The notes below the pieces were generated by a model, which saw only the letters and a list, made by a program, of their open reading frames with translations, did no database searches and was not told where the DNA came from. The position numbers and the translations under genes were made by a program. Below are positions 12,480 to 25,573 of a DNA stretch of 64,000 nt, piece after piece. The stretch covers positions 1 through 64,000 of the forward strand of contig CAJJDO010000045.1 of the NCBI GenBank assembly GCA_905183005.1. Reading direction: 5' to 3'. Source of the DNA: Paramecium pentaurelia (lineage: Eukaryota > Ciliophora > Oligohymenophorea > Peniculida > Parameciidae). Position 1 is the first letter of the stretch; the number at the start of each line of letters is the position of its first letter.

Positions 12480-13740
12480 AAATTTGTTCAATCATTCTTT
12501 TTTGTTTTATATATTTTTAAACTAACACCATGATTACCTCCTCGATTTTTTTTTAATATTTTGTTCATTCCTGTTTTAATCTGATTATAAAATTCTTACT
12601 CATTATTATAATCTTAACGATTTACATTATTATGTGTCTCATAATTTTCCAGGAAATTTATAAATGTACTCTAAGTTTGTAGAAGTTACTTTATAATTTA
12701 CAAGTGACTCATAAAGTGTTATTCTGAAATTTTAATTGATTCATTCTTTAAATAGTCTTATGTAGTATTTGATATTACTTTTTCTCCTTCTAATATTTTG
12801 TTGATTACTTATTTAATTCCTTTAGATTTAGATGCAAAATATTTTTATAATAAAGTACTAATTAGTCTATCATCAGTATTTTTAGGTAGTTTTTAGAACA
12901 TTCTTTTTTCATTAACTCAAGAGATTTATAGGTTGATTTATTTTTGAATTATTCTATTATTCAGCAGTAATTGAAGTATGGCATCATATATATCAGAAAG
13001 AATAAAAGCATTATTTTAAATCCATTTCATAAGAAATGTATTTAATCTTACTTAACTTGTAATTCAAAAAATTCAAATTTGGTAATATTTAATTTAAACT
13101 GTATAGGCATCAGTCCAGTTATTTTAATTAATTTTTAATTTCCAATCTTTTGCTAACATTCGAAGAATTTTCATAAATTTTCTCAGCTAAAACTATTTAA
13201 TATTGAATACTAAATCATCTGCATAGCCTAGAAAGTTTAGGTGTGAATGAAATTTTTCTTAAAGAGCTCTAATAAACCATCCATATAGATATTAGGGATA
13301 TTGGAGATCCTCAAGGAACGCCATTCCAATAATAGTAGAAGTCATCTTAGTCATAAGGATTGATGTAAATAATTCTGTTGTGTATCGCTTCTAAATAATC
13401 TTATTTCATCTTTTTCCAGTATATTGCCTTCCTCTAATAACATATCATTTTGAACGATTTATGGTAAGATAAGCATTTGAAAATCAATAAACATCACAAA
13501 TTTTTTTACTATATTTTGGGTTATTATTGCAAATTGCAAGAATATTTACTTATGTTCCCAATCCTTTAACAAATCCTGTTTATTATTCTTAAATTCTTTA
13601 TTAAAGATGATCCAAAACTGAATTAATTAATAGATTTATTTGTTGCAATTTAGTAAATTTATGCAGCAGATGTTAAAGATTCATTATTATTCTCTTTTAG
13701 TACTTCTATTGTTAAGAATTTTGAATCGGTTGAATTATAA
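12480..13740 (-). mobile_element. Non-LTR (LINE-type) retrotransposon reverse-transcriptase relic
   Basis: Minus-strand reading gives the reverse-transcriptase motifs in the right order. Near 13,600 is LINSVLDHLQQRIQ followed by QTGFVKGLGTQVNILAICN, the classic block ahead of the first catalytic aspartate. FIDF (catalytic Asp, near 13,490) and NAYLTIN follow after a one-base shift; near 13,320 is WNGVPQGSPIS; near 13,220 is FLGYADDLVFNI with the YADD catalytic box. Downstream lies an open C-terminal part (KILKKNRGGNHGVSL near 12,540). At least two frameshifts separate the motifs, so the element is dead. I found no endonuclease domain, poly-A tail or target-site duplication, so the outer limits are approximate. 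Confidence 0.8.
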
Positions 13741-15401
13741 AATTCCAGAAAAAAATTATTTAAATTTAATTTATATTTTTAGAATAATAAAATGTAATTA
13801 GAATATAATATTTTTTATCCTATTTTTGTATGGATAAGAATTTAAGAAGTTAATAATAATTTTATGAAAATTAAATTAGATTTATTAACAATAAAATATT
13901 TAAATATGCTAAAACTAAAGTAACCTTTTCAACTTTAGGAATCTAAATAACAATTTTTCTGGTATATATTCGATATTAAAATTGTCCTATCAGTATTTGA
14001 ATATATCTGCAATAAAATAATTTTGATCCAATATTATAATTGACTCTTTTTATTGCATTTTGATAGTTTACTGATTTTACTAAAAAAATGATAAAAAGGA
14101 GTTGAAATAGATATTGCTCATTTATTCTTCATTCTACTTAAAGTAGCTTAATTTTTGAAAATTTTGAATGCATTTAGTTAGAAGATAAGCATAATATTTA
14201 ATTAATATGGTAAAAGTTGTAATAATTAATCTATGGAATTTAAATTTAATATTAATATTATATCGAGATGCCTATTCTTTAATCGAAAAATACATTTTAT
14301 TTAATTATTCATGTATATGCATCAATACTTGTTATCTTCTGTAAGTAAGATTTTTCTAACAATATAGGTATGTAAAGAAATTTAATAATAAATTAATAAT
14401 TAAAAATTTGTAATGAGTTGATTCATTAAGAACAATCTTTAACAAAAATTTGAATTTTGAAAAATAATTAACAAAAAAGAGGATTTACTTTATCAAGAAA
14501 AAAAAAAGATATTTATTAGTATATATGTATATTCAACTTAATAATATGATAATAATCATAAGTATTTAAAGACAAAACATATTGATATTAAGGGAGAAAA
14601 TAGTATTATTATCTATTTCCTTTATAGTGTATAAAATAAAAATGTCTGCTTGTAAATAAAAATAATTAACATGTGCATTTTATAAGGATAAAAAAATGGA
14701 CAATTTCAAATACAATAATCTACCTAAATTGGAAATGATGATTTATTTGGAAGTATGAGTGATGATGGATGCCATTTAATAACATGGGGTAGTAGTTGAA
14801 AAGCGTCTCAGATTAGAAAATATCATTAAATATGAATAATCATTAAAATATTAAAGCATATATTAGTAAAATAAATAACTTCATCTTCAACCAAGATATC
14901 AAATAAAATAAAAATTCTAAATCAAAAAAAATAATATACTTAATTAAATCTAGATTAAAAATAGACTATTAATAAATAAAATAAGGAATACCAAATAGCT
15001 ATGTATTTTTAAAGATTAAAATTGGCACTTTAAGTTTAAAACTTATTAAAAATTTTAATGAACGATTAAGTTCTTTGAATAAATACCTATATTAATTCAT
15101 AAAAGAAAATAAAAAAAATTTAAATTAATTATTTTTTTCTTTAAGAAAATGTTATTAGCTAATAAAATAAAAAAATCTAATGATAATGAATAATGAATAA
15201 ACAGAATAATACTAAATAAATTCTCAAATACTTTACTAAAGAATCCCTTACCAATTTAGACAAGTTTATTCAGTTATTACTCCAAACGAAGAAATAAAGC
15301 ATAAAAATAAATAGAAACTTCATGAAACAGTCAAACCTCTAACATTAACAATAAAATTCTTAAAATATATTAGTTGATCTTATTTTTAATGATAATAGTT
15401 T
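13741..15401. other. No intact gene; possible WD40 fragment on the plus strand
   Basis: Around 14,700-14,810 the plus strand reads IGNDDLFGSMSDDG then CHLITWGSS, which resembles one blade of a WD40 propeller, and is followed by TGA. It is too short and isolated to be a gene. The rest is AT-rich and unrecognised. Confidence 0.3.
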
Positions 15402-16317
15402 TCAATTATCATAATTGGTTATACTTCTACTTTTATTATTCTTTATATCCATCCCCACCCATTGACCCACTTTATTACCATTATGATATTAACCAGTTTA
15501 GATGATTTACATCCTTTAATTAATTATATCATTCTATTCAATCCAACTCCCAATCTTAAACCCCTATTTCTATTAATCAAATGATCCACCACCACTCCAC
15601 CACCACTAAAATTCTTTTTTTTAAAATATACATCTTTAGTTAATAATTTGCAACATGATTTTTATAGAAAATATCCCATCTGCCAACTTTTTTACCATTT
15701 TTATATTCTCCTTTAAAATATATATCCATTTTCCTATTTTCAAATTATCTAAGTATTATCCAATTTGATAAACTTGAGTCTCTCTTTATAATTTAAATAA
15801 ATTGATTTACGAAGAATAATTGTTTATTATTTCTTTCCAAATCCCAATTTTTTACCTCTCATTAATATCCACCCACTTCTATGATTTATTCTCCCTTCCA
15901 AATAACTGTCCATTTTCCTACGTTTTTAGAATTTTCTTCATATTTTCCAAGCCATTCAAGATAATAAATTTGAAATAAATTAGTTAAAACTTATGGTCTA
16001 GCAAAAGTTCCTTTTTACTATTCTCTATTTTTTATTAATTGAAGTATATACATTCTTAAAATTTATCGAACTAAAATATACTTAACTTCATAGTCATCAT
16101 TAACCTTAGTAATAGCGATTTATATTTTGTTGCGCTGCCATTTAGCTTTTTTTTTATTCCAAAATAAACATTCACATTCTTCTTTAGTTGAATCTTCTGA
16201 GATATTATTGTGGTTAAGCGGACCACTACTTCAAAAAATTTAAGGAAAAATTGTTTACTTATCTATCCTGTCTATTTCTCTTATCAGATTCTAATGATTT
16301 GAACAAGTAATTCCCAT
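15402..16317 (-). pseudogene. MORN-like repeat protein, frameshifted copy
   Basis: A short relative of the gene at 32,951-35,799. It begins MGITCSNH, a candidate N-myristoylation (Gly2) and palmitoylation (Cys) signal. A 30-nt intron (GTAAACAATTTTT...TTGAAG) restores the frame early on. Then come LEWLGKYEENSKNVGKWT, a frameshift after VGGY (near 15,850), NERQKIGIWKEI in the shifted frame, a shift back, then FKGEYKNGKKVGRWDIFY. After an intron ending at one of two AGs, GSFDQQKQGFKIGSWIE and GQYHNGNKVGQW run to a TGA at 15402. The two compensating frameshifts and one missing repeat unit suggest a non-functional copy, although sequencing error could account for part of it. Confidence 0.65.
15585..15606. 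repeat. 11-bp tandem duplication at a splice acceptor
   Basis: TCCACCACCAC occurs twice in direct succession (15585-15595, 15596-15606). On the coding (minus) strand this gives TTTTAG TGGTGGTGGAG TGGTGGTGGATC. The duplication adds a second AG; splicing there keeps the downstream GGGSFD frame, splicing at the first AG does not. Confidence 0.8.
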
Positions 16318-18003
16318 TTTCTATTATTTTATTTAAATAAATTGTTTTTGTTTATCCCCCTATAAAACAAATTTTAAGGAATAAATGATTTGATTGTTAC
16401 TTTTCTGGTACTAATATAAGTTATTAAGTCAAACTCAGTAAGGAATAATTAACAAGTACTTATGTAATTTATATTACAGACCTAATTATGTAATTAAGTA
16501 AATTGAAATCACAAAATTTTGTCAGAATCTGATCTTCCAAGAAACCTTCTTGACAAAATTAGGAAAATTAATAATAGTCCTTTAGGTAAGAAATAATAAT
16601 ATTCTTTTAGAAAAATTCTGAAAAGACTATCTAAAAAGGGGTAATGTAGTTTACAATCTCTAATTCATTCCAAGAATATACAATAAATATTAGTGGGATA
16701 AATTTTTGTAAAACTTTTTTTACAATAGAGAAAATTGAAAAATGCGCATCCTTAATTGTTGAAAACATTTATTTTTGATGAATTAGAATAAGTGGGTTTT
16801 TCCAATCTATGTGATTATCAACATTAATATTCATCCGTAAATAAATCAAAATTTAAATATTGCTTTCTCTTACAATTAACTTTATATAATACCTTTTGTA
16901 TTAAGGGTGGCCACTTATGAATTTTTGAATTATCATATTTTCGAAGCTTAATAGTTTTTACTATTTTCTAAGTTAAAAGATGTATAACATGATTTATAAT
17001 TTAACTATAGCAGATAATTTCATATATATATAATGAATTAATAATTACTTTTTATTTCCAACTTGATTCTCATGTAGTGTTAGTCATAAATATAATTTTG
17101 GGTAGCTTCATAAATTTTTTATAAATTTAATTCAAAACAAACTATTCTAAGATATATCATTCATTAGATTTATTTAGAATGCAAATTATTTAACTTTTAA
17201 ATAAATTTCACTAATTATATTTAATATAAGTAATTTGTTAAATTATTTGGATTCAAGAGAAAAAAGTAAACTTGATTCATCTATAAGTCTTAATTAAATT
17301 CCTAAAAAGATGAGCTTATTAAATTGATAATCAGAAGATTTTAAAAAATCTTCCTTTATACTGGATAAGGGAAATTTCTGAACAAGAAATTGATTGTTTA
17401 TGGAGTGGATATTCTTGACTATTTTTCTGGAAGTTGAAATTGATGATAAAGTTGTCATAAATCATAAGATGTTGATTTAACAATATATGGAAGAATAAAA
17501 ACCTTAACATCCTATATAATATATAACCATATAGGCTTTTAGTAAAAAAGTTAAGTGTTCCATAAACCTCTAATTAACTTTAATATCTAGAAAATTTAAA
17601 TCAATTTTAATTCAAAAATAATTTTAAAAATTACCATATTCACTATTCAAGTTTATATTACCCATAAATAGATGAAAATTTTTTTGATTTCCTATTCTAT
17701 TTTAGATTTTAGTAAGATATGTGTTAAAAATATTATTATTTCAGAATTATAAGTAATTTGAAGAAGATAATTTGATTAGAAAAACTATGATGAATTGTAA
17801 ATTATTTGTAGAATATATAAATTTTGAAATTTGATTATAATAATGGAGACTTATAAAATATAACATTCTTAATTAAAAGATTACTTTTGATAAGGGGTAT
17901 TTATTGCTTAAAGATGAGATGACCTTTAAAAGAATAAAGAATAATTAAACTAATTAAAATACATATGATTAATATATTAATTTTTTTGAATGCTTATTTA
18001 ACC
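16318..18003. other. No supported gene
   Basis: AT-rich sequence upstream of the frameshifted MORN-like gene and downstream of the large membrane protein gene. No frame reads as a known protein; TGA is frequent on both strands. Confidence 0.4.
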
Positions 18004-21000
18004 TCATAATTCAATTTCATAATCAATACTTTTAAATTTCCTTCTTTATTGTTAAATTTTAAAGCAAAATAATACTATAAGTAGAACTATGATAAATAGC
18101 AAAGCATAAATCCATTTTCTAAAATTTAAATAAAAATATGGAGGCAGATGGAATGTAATATTATAAATACCATCTGAAAAATAATTCGAACAAGATATTG
18201 AAACATTAATATCATTTTTACTTGAAAAAATAATTGTAGATATATTCCAGGTATTAATTGAATATGATTACATAGACTAGTTATATAAGCTTAGGCAAAT
18301 TCCTTTTTAATATGAATCAATGTTATTTATTATCATTGCATATTGATTTGATAATGATGTGAATGAATTATACATCAAAATGGGTTCTTATATCTTATCT
18401 ATTGCTAAATTATTTAAATTATAAAATCCAATAAGATATTGACCATCTTAAAGAAATTATTGCATCAAATAACCATCAGAATAAAATGAATTAAGCTAAT
18501 TCAATTAACTGCCATAATTTGGAATAGTTTAAATTATTGTAGCTATTGATTTTGTATCATTAAACTTTAAAACTTTTACTTTAAGCTAAATTATGAAACT
18601 AATATCAATACTGCCTAAAAGTAAAAGTACATCATTACGGTTTGTTTTTAAAATTAGAATATTATTAGGAGAACTGTTAAAAACTTAACAACCAAATTAT
18701 TAATCGCAAAATTATATCTCAAAGGAAAGCAGTGGTGTCAGTTTTATTTATTAGTCATCAATTAACATCAATTGATAAAAAGGTTCCAAATATGGTAGTA
18801 CCATATTGTATTCTTTAACTTCATACTGAATGATTGAAGAAATAATGATTGCTTTCGATTATGTATAAAAAATATTAGTATATGTTAATTCACCTATTGA
18901 AAAATCTACACATTTACTGTTGGCAGGAGTATAATTTGATATTTATTATAAAGTGTTGGTAGTTTAGTTTAACCAATACAAATAGGGATCCTAATTATAT
19001 ATATTTCCTAAGATATAATATTGATTTAAAAGGCTTCTTATTTTTTTAATTTCTTAAAATGTTTAGGAAAGTTAAATAAGCTATGGTTGAGTTACAATAC
19101 CAGAAGAATTTAAACTAAAAGTTAACCAATACTATGAAGAATAATTTTCACAAATTGAATATAATTCGTAATTATTTGATGTTGATGATAGACATTCACT
19201 AAAATTTAAATAATCATAAATTAAATTTGATAGATATATAAAATCAGCATCTAAAATATAAATAGATGAATTATTCTGTAAAGCAAAAAATTAGTTGTTT
19301 ATTGAAGTTATTAATGAGAAATTTTATGTATTTATGGTTTATCCTTAACTTGGATTTATAAAACAATATTCAGGATTATTGCATTTGCAAGAATTGACTT
19401 GTCTATCAATGATTAAATTCATTGGAAATGAAATCATAATTTACTTATTTTCAGTATCTATTAAATTATATTCATTTAAATAAACTTCTTCATTAGTAAC
19501 TGGTTAAAAAATAGTGAAATTTGTTATAAAAGTAACGCTTTAATTAAGAGTTGATTAAATTGCTGATTTATTTAATGCTGAAATTACAGAGTAATTGTAA
19601 ATTATTTATGGATAGGTTCCTTAATAGTAAGAAGTTAAATCTTCTAGATCATAAATTAGATCATAATACTAGAAATTATTAAGTTAGTAGAAATTTTATT
19701 CATAAAATATTATTGAATATTGATAGAAGGTTGCATCTAAAAATAATTAAGCTAATGTGNTGCCTAAAAGTAAAAGTACATCATTACGGTTTGTTTTTAA
19801 AATTAGAATATTATTAGGAGAACTGTTAAAAACTTAACAACCAAATTATTAATCGCAAAATTATATCTCAAAGGAAAGCAGTGGTGTCAGTTTTATTTAT
19901 TAGTCATCAATTAACATCAATTGATAAAAAGGTTCCAAATATGGTAGTACCATATTGTATTCTTTAACTTCATACTGAATGATTGAAGAAATAATGATTG
20001 CTTTCGATTATGTATAAAAAATATTAGTATATGTTAATTCACCTATTGAAAAATCTACACATTTACTGTTGGCAGGAGTATAATTTGATATTTATTATAA
20101 AGTGTTGGTAGTTTAGTTTAACCAATACAAATAGGGATCCTAATTATATATATTTCCTAAGATATAATATTGATTTAAAAGGCTTCATATTTTTATAATT
20201 TTTTAAAATGTTTAGGAAAGTTAAATAAGCTATGGTTGAGTTACAATACCAGAAGAATTTAAACTAAAAGTTAACCAATACTATGAAGAATAATTTTCAC
20301 AAATTGAATATAATTCGTAATTATTTGATGTTGATGATAGACATTCACTAAAATTTAAATAATCATAAATTAAATTTGATAGATATATAAAATCAGCATC
20401 TAAAATATAAATAGATGAATTATTCTGTAAAGCAAAAAATTAGTTGTTTATTGAAGTTATTAATGAGAAATTTTATGTATTTATGGTTTATCCTTAACTT
20501 GGATTTATAAAACAATATTCAGGATTATTGCATTTGCAAGAATTGACTTGTCTATCAATGATTAAATTCATTGGAAATGAAATCATAATTTACTTATTTT
20601 CAGTATCTATTAAATTATATTCATTTAAATAAACTTCTTCATTAGTAACTGGTTAAAAAATAGTGAAATTTGTTATAAAAGTAACGCTTTAATTAAGAGT
20701 TGATTAAATTGCTGATTTATTTAATGCTGAAATTACAGAGTAATTGTAAATTATTTATGGATAGGTTCCTTAATAGTAAGAAGTTAAATCTTCTAGATCA
20801 TAAATTAGATCATAATACTAGAAATTATTAAGTTAGTAGAAATTTTATTCATAAAATATTATTGAATATTGATAGAAGGTTGCATCTAAAAATAATTAAG
20901 CTAATGTGCATTTAATAGGAGATGGTAATACATTCATATAATATAAACTCATATGCTATGATAATAATGGATTATAAACATAAACAGTTAAATTACTAAA

Positions 21001-23252
21001 AGTTACATAAAAGAACAAGTTATCAGATTAGATTATTATGTTATTATCAAATTTTACTTTGTAAAGACTTTTCACATAATAAAAATTTGGTAAATTTTCA
21101 ATGTTCCAAACTTAGAAACAAATATTTTAACCATTATCACAAATATATGATAATATAAGTTATTAGTTTATTAAATTTATTTGTTTAATTGTGTAATTAA
21201 CTTAAATCAGTGAAATTGGGATTGGTTCATTATTTTTATCTATTGAAACTATGATGACATTATTAATATTGTTAATATATAAGAAACTTGATAATAATTA
21301 AGTATTCTAAACAATTTATATTGGATTGAATTTAATATTTTTGAAAATCCTATTTATAACCTATTAATTTAAAATAAAATTATTAGTAAAATTCAAAGAA
21401 ATTATATTGATTTCTTGATTTAGAATAAGGATTATAATATAATTATGATTGATTATAAATTCTGAGAACTGTGATTCAAAAGTATGATTTGATTAATCAA
21501 TAGAATGAATGGCTTCTAAACTTTATTTAAACAAATAAATTGTCTCATTATCGCTGAGTCCAACTACAATCATAGAAGGATCAATACTAAAGGCAATTTA
21601 GATAGAATATGCATTTACAGAAATCTCAATCGAATTTTATAAAGAGCAGCCTCTCTGATTTTCACCCTAATATGAGATTTGGCAAATGTAAATATCAAGG
21701 GTTTAATTATTATATCCTGCTAAATAAAAATCTCCAAATTAATTGTATTATGAAAAAATTTACACTAAATAATATTGCTGTTGCATTCCACCAACATTTT
21801 AAAATGTAATTGGCTATAAATTTAAAGGTAAATTATTTGAGTTTAGTGAATAATTTAATAATTAACCTGAAAAACTTAGAAAAGTTATTTTCATACTTTA
21901 TAAGGAAGAGATAATGTAATACTAAGGGAAATTTTATTAAAACATTACATATATATTGGTGTCATTTTAAGACACAACCTAAACACTTACATTGAAGAGA
22001 AATTGATTTTCAAAATCACTGCTATGGCATTTTATCTTAAAATTTAAATTGTTATTTAATATTTCTTAATCTATTAGGTTTATTACTAAAGCTGGCGATT
22101 ATATTTTATAGATAATTATTTCTTTGTTAAATGAAAATAATTCACTATTTGCATTCAAAAATAATTAAGAGGTATTTTAAATATTTTCTTTCTAATAAGA
22201 TAAAAGCTCTTGATAGTTATGAATTGTTAGATTGTTATTTTAGTAATTTTAATAAATGACAAATTAGTTATTTTAGAATATTTTTTGAAAAGAAAAACCA
22301 TTATATCTTGAATATGACTAGATTATTGAGTTTTCACATCCCCAAAAAAAACCCAGTGTAGGGCCATTATTATATTCAGTCACTTCACATAATACCTATA
22401 TTAGATCACATTAAGAAAAAAAATTTGAATTATAATAAGCATTAATAATTGTAGAGTTCAAACACTAAAAAATAGTGAAATTAGACGTTTGGACAAAATT
22501 GTAATCCGCTGATATAGAAAATTAGAAAATCTCTTGCTAATTGATTGCATAAATAGAAGGATTTATTCTATTAGGAATATCATAATCAATAAATGTAGAG
22601 TTAAAGCTACTTAAATTAGAAAATTAGTCTGAAAATAGTGAGATAATAGAATAATCCTGAAAATATTAGATATAAATTATAAAAGTTTTTGTTCCATTTA
22701 CAATTGATTATATTTCGGTTGAATCAGGCATATAGGATTAAGATTAATAAACAATATTTGATTATTCTTCTATTACATTTATTAAGGAAAATTATTCATA
22801 ATTATAACAATCAACTAAAATTTAAGAATCTAAAAATAAATTGATGCTAAAACAATTAATTGATGAATCAATTTAAAGTAGTTATCCAGCTTATTATAAG
22901 ATTTAATTCTTCCATTCATACACAATAACTTAGTTTTTATATGTCAGACCAGCAAAATGAGTATTATTTGAAGATATTGATTTAAAATCTATATTAATAG
23001 TTATGGATTTTTACTTTTGCCTTCTGTTTTGTAAATCTCTTATAATGAATTGATTAAATCTACATAAGTAACTTAAGAATTCATATTACATGTCAATGAT
23101 GATATGTTAGCTAGGGAACCAGTTAAATATAGAATTTCATTGATATAGAATTTAAAGTACTCTCCTTAAGTTGGGTACAAGGTAAATTCCTTTCCTTTTA
23201 ACTCAGGTTTGAACATAGTGATCTTTTGAATTAACAAGAAAAAAATGATCAT
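18004..23252 (-). CDS. Large type I membrane protein, function unknown
   Basis: ATG at 23252 gives a hydrophobic start (MIIFFLLIQKITMF), a possible signal peptide. A 26-nt intron (GTAAAAATCCATAACTATTAATATAG, near 22,980) restores the frame into NTHFAGLTYKNQVIVYEW. The long ectodomain is rich in N, Q, S and I, with scattered cysteines and strand-like segments about 60 residues apart (for example QILVDCYNYEQFS), as in a beta-propeller or other repeated beta fold. The C-terminus has one strong membrane helix (WIYALLFIIVLLIVLFCF) and a short basic cytoplasmic tail before TGA at 18004. Not every exon join was traced. The coordinates include an assembly duplication at the N (19760); the true gene would be about 1.15 kb shorter. 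I know no function for this kind of ciliate surface protein. Confidence 0.7.
18612..19759. repeat. Left copy of a 1,148-bp duplication flanking an N
   Basis: Repeats at 19761-20908 with offset 1,149, separated by the N at 19760. The copies differ at three positions within 16 bp (19038, 19046, 19053 against 20187, 20195, 20202) and match elsewhere as far as I compared. Most likely an unmerged contig overlap. Confidence 0.9.
19761..20908. repeat. Right copy of the 1,148-bp duplication
   Basis: Begins directly after the N. The coding frame of the membrane protein continues from this copy into unique sequence at 20909, so this copy carries the true upstream connection. Confidence 0.9.
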
Positions 23253-25573
23253 TCTATTTCAATATTTTTATTTATGAATTTTATTGATCTATTCGAAGAT
23301 TTTAAATATGAAAAACTTTAATATCAATGAAGGGAATCTTTGGATATTTTATGTACAAAATTTCAGCAAAATTTGTAGTAATATATTATTCTCATTGTGA
23401 ATTTAAGAAAATCATTTTAAAGTATTAAGTTAGTTTTGCTCAAAAAATCAAAGAATGAGACATTTGTTCCGATTAAATAGCTAGCATTTTAATTAAAAAA
23501 TATTTTTATATATGATTTTTTTAAAAACATTTATTAAAAATATTAAGGAAGAGCTTTTCATTTATAAAATATTTATTGTAATTTAAAGGTTTACTTTAGG
23601 CTTGTCATCACAAAAGGACTGAATAAATTGCTGATTTTGAGAAATAAATAAATAAAACCATTTGAATTATTATCTGACTATTATTTTTGCATTATCATTT
23701 CTCATTTTTTAGTAATTCATACATGATTTTTCATGTAATTGCTTTATAATATTATCAACCTTTTTACATAAAAACAATTTTAATAGTAAAAAGCAATCTG
23801 TTCAAAATTTACAATATGTGTTTTTTTCTTTAAAGGTTTATAATATCCTGTATCATTTGATTATATATTTAATGAAATCATCACATGTGTTTTTGCAGAT
23901 CTTAATTGAATAGATTTGTTATCCGTTTCCAGATTTTAAATAGCTTACTTCTTAACTTTAAAAATTCCTTTAGGCCTATAATTAACCGTAAATAATCTAA
24001 TTTCAATAATTATTAATATTAGCATAATATAGATTATGATGAACAATTCTTTTAAAATAAGAATAATTGGACCCTTAGATAGACTTAAGTGAGACTTTAT
24101 AGAGAATAAAATAAAGAACTTTTTCTAATGTTCAAAAAGCATAAAATAATAAGCACTAACTACAAAAACTAAAGTAGTTCATTAACAAATAAAAACATAA
24201 TTTCAAAGGAAAACAAAAGAATGAATTAACCTTTAAACTTAAATGATATTCCTCTGATATAAGCTAAAACTTATTGTTCAATATTTTTATTGTAATTACA
24301 TAGATGCAATCTCTGACTTTTTTTTCATTTCAAATTTAGGCTTTTTGTAAAAATTCTTATTTATTTGAAAAAATTTCTAGTATATGATCGATTCGAATTT
24401 TTAGACATAATAAAGTAATTATGGAGAACAGATTACTTCTAAAAAGTATTTTAGCTATAATACTCTTAAATATATAAATATTTTAGATATACCCACTTAA
24501 TGATCTCCAACTTTCTAGTATATGATACGAAAAGAAAATTAAGTTTTGATGAAAATAATTGATCGCAAGTACTTTAACTCTGAATAAAAATAATTTAAAT
24601 CTGATAATTGAAGCACTATATTTAACTAAATTGATAACTATGTAAGTGAATTCCTTATTAAACTTGCATTCAAATCATTCTTATTAACAGGAATTCATTT
24701 TGATTATTCAAAGAAAACTTATAATCTTTAAGATTTTTTATCGATTTTTTTATTGCAAAAATCCACTGTTGAAAATTGAACTGAGTTTTTATTTGAGCTT
24801 ACTCATCACTTATAATACAAGATTTTTAATAATTAACCAACATTGAATAGGAATATAAAAATCGATATAATCTATTACTTGAAATATAATTTATTATTTG
24901 CAAAAATAGACCCAAGAATAGTAAGTTAATCCCTTTACAATTAAGACCTAAAATCTGAAATATGGTTATATTTCATCAAGTTATTGAATGGATTTACTTT
25001 ATGAATGAAAGATGGATACTATTTTCATTTTAACATACTAAAGAGATTAATAATTAATTTCAATTTTAAATGAAAATATCAAATGATAGCAATATTAGGA
25101 ATGTGTTTAATAACAATTGTATTTTTTCTCGATTCAAATTTCTTCATTTTTTGTATCCCATTAAATATTTTTGAATTAGAAAAAAGGCTATTGTTTTTAG
25201 GAAATGAAAAAATTGCTGGAATATGCTGCAAGCTGTTATATTATTATTCTCAAATGATAATTGAAGGAATTTTATTTTCATTTTAGCTAAAAATAAAAGC
25301 AAATATAATACTTCCCTTTGTTTTTAAAAAATAAAAAATCACTATTCGAACAATAAAAAGTTTTCAATATATGATGGAATTATCATACTAAACATCTTAC
25401 CAAAGTTTTGATGGTTTCCTAATTTATTCCCATCTAAATATTGATAGTAGAGTAAATTGTAGATATCAAAATTAAAAAAAATTTAAGATCAAAATTTTCC
25501 TTATATTAATAAAAATAAGGATTTCAAAATAATACTTAATAAAATAATTCATTAATAATATTATTTATAATTT
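23253..25573. other. No supported gene, 2.3 kb
   Basis: Flanked by the 5' end of the membrane protein gene and the 3' end of the WD40 gene. Small ATG frames exist, for example at 25,083, but they have low-complexity hydrophobic composition and no recognisable domain. Confidence 0.4.

Noticed and set aside
21609..21809. Plus-strand ATG frame of 66 codons
   Set aside because: It is antisense inside the large membrane protein gene and has no domain.
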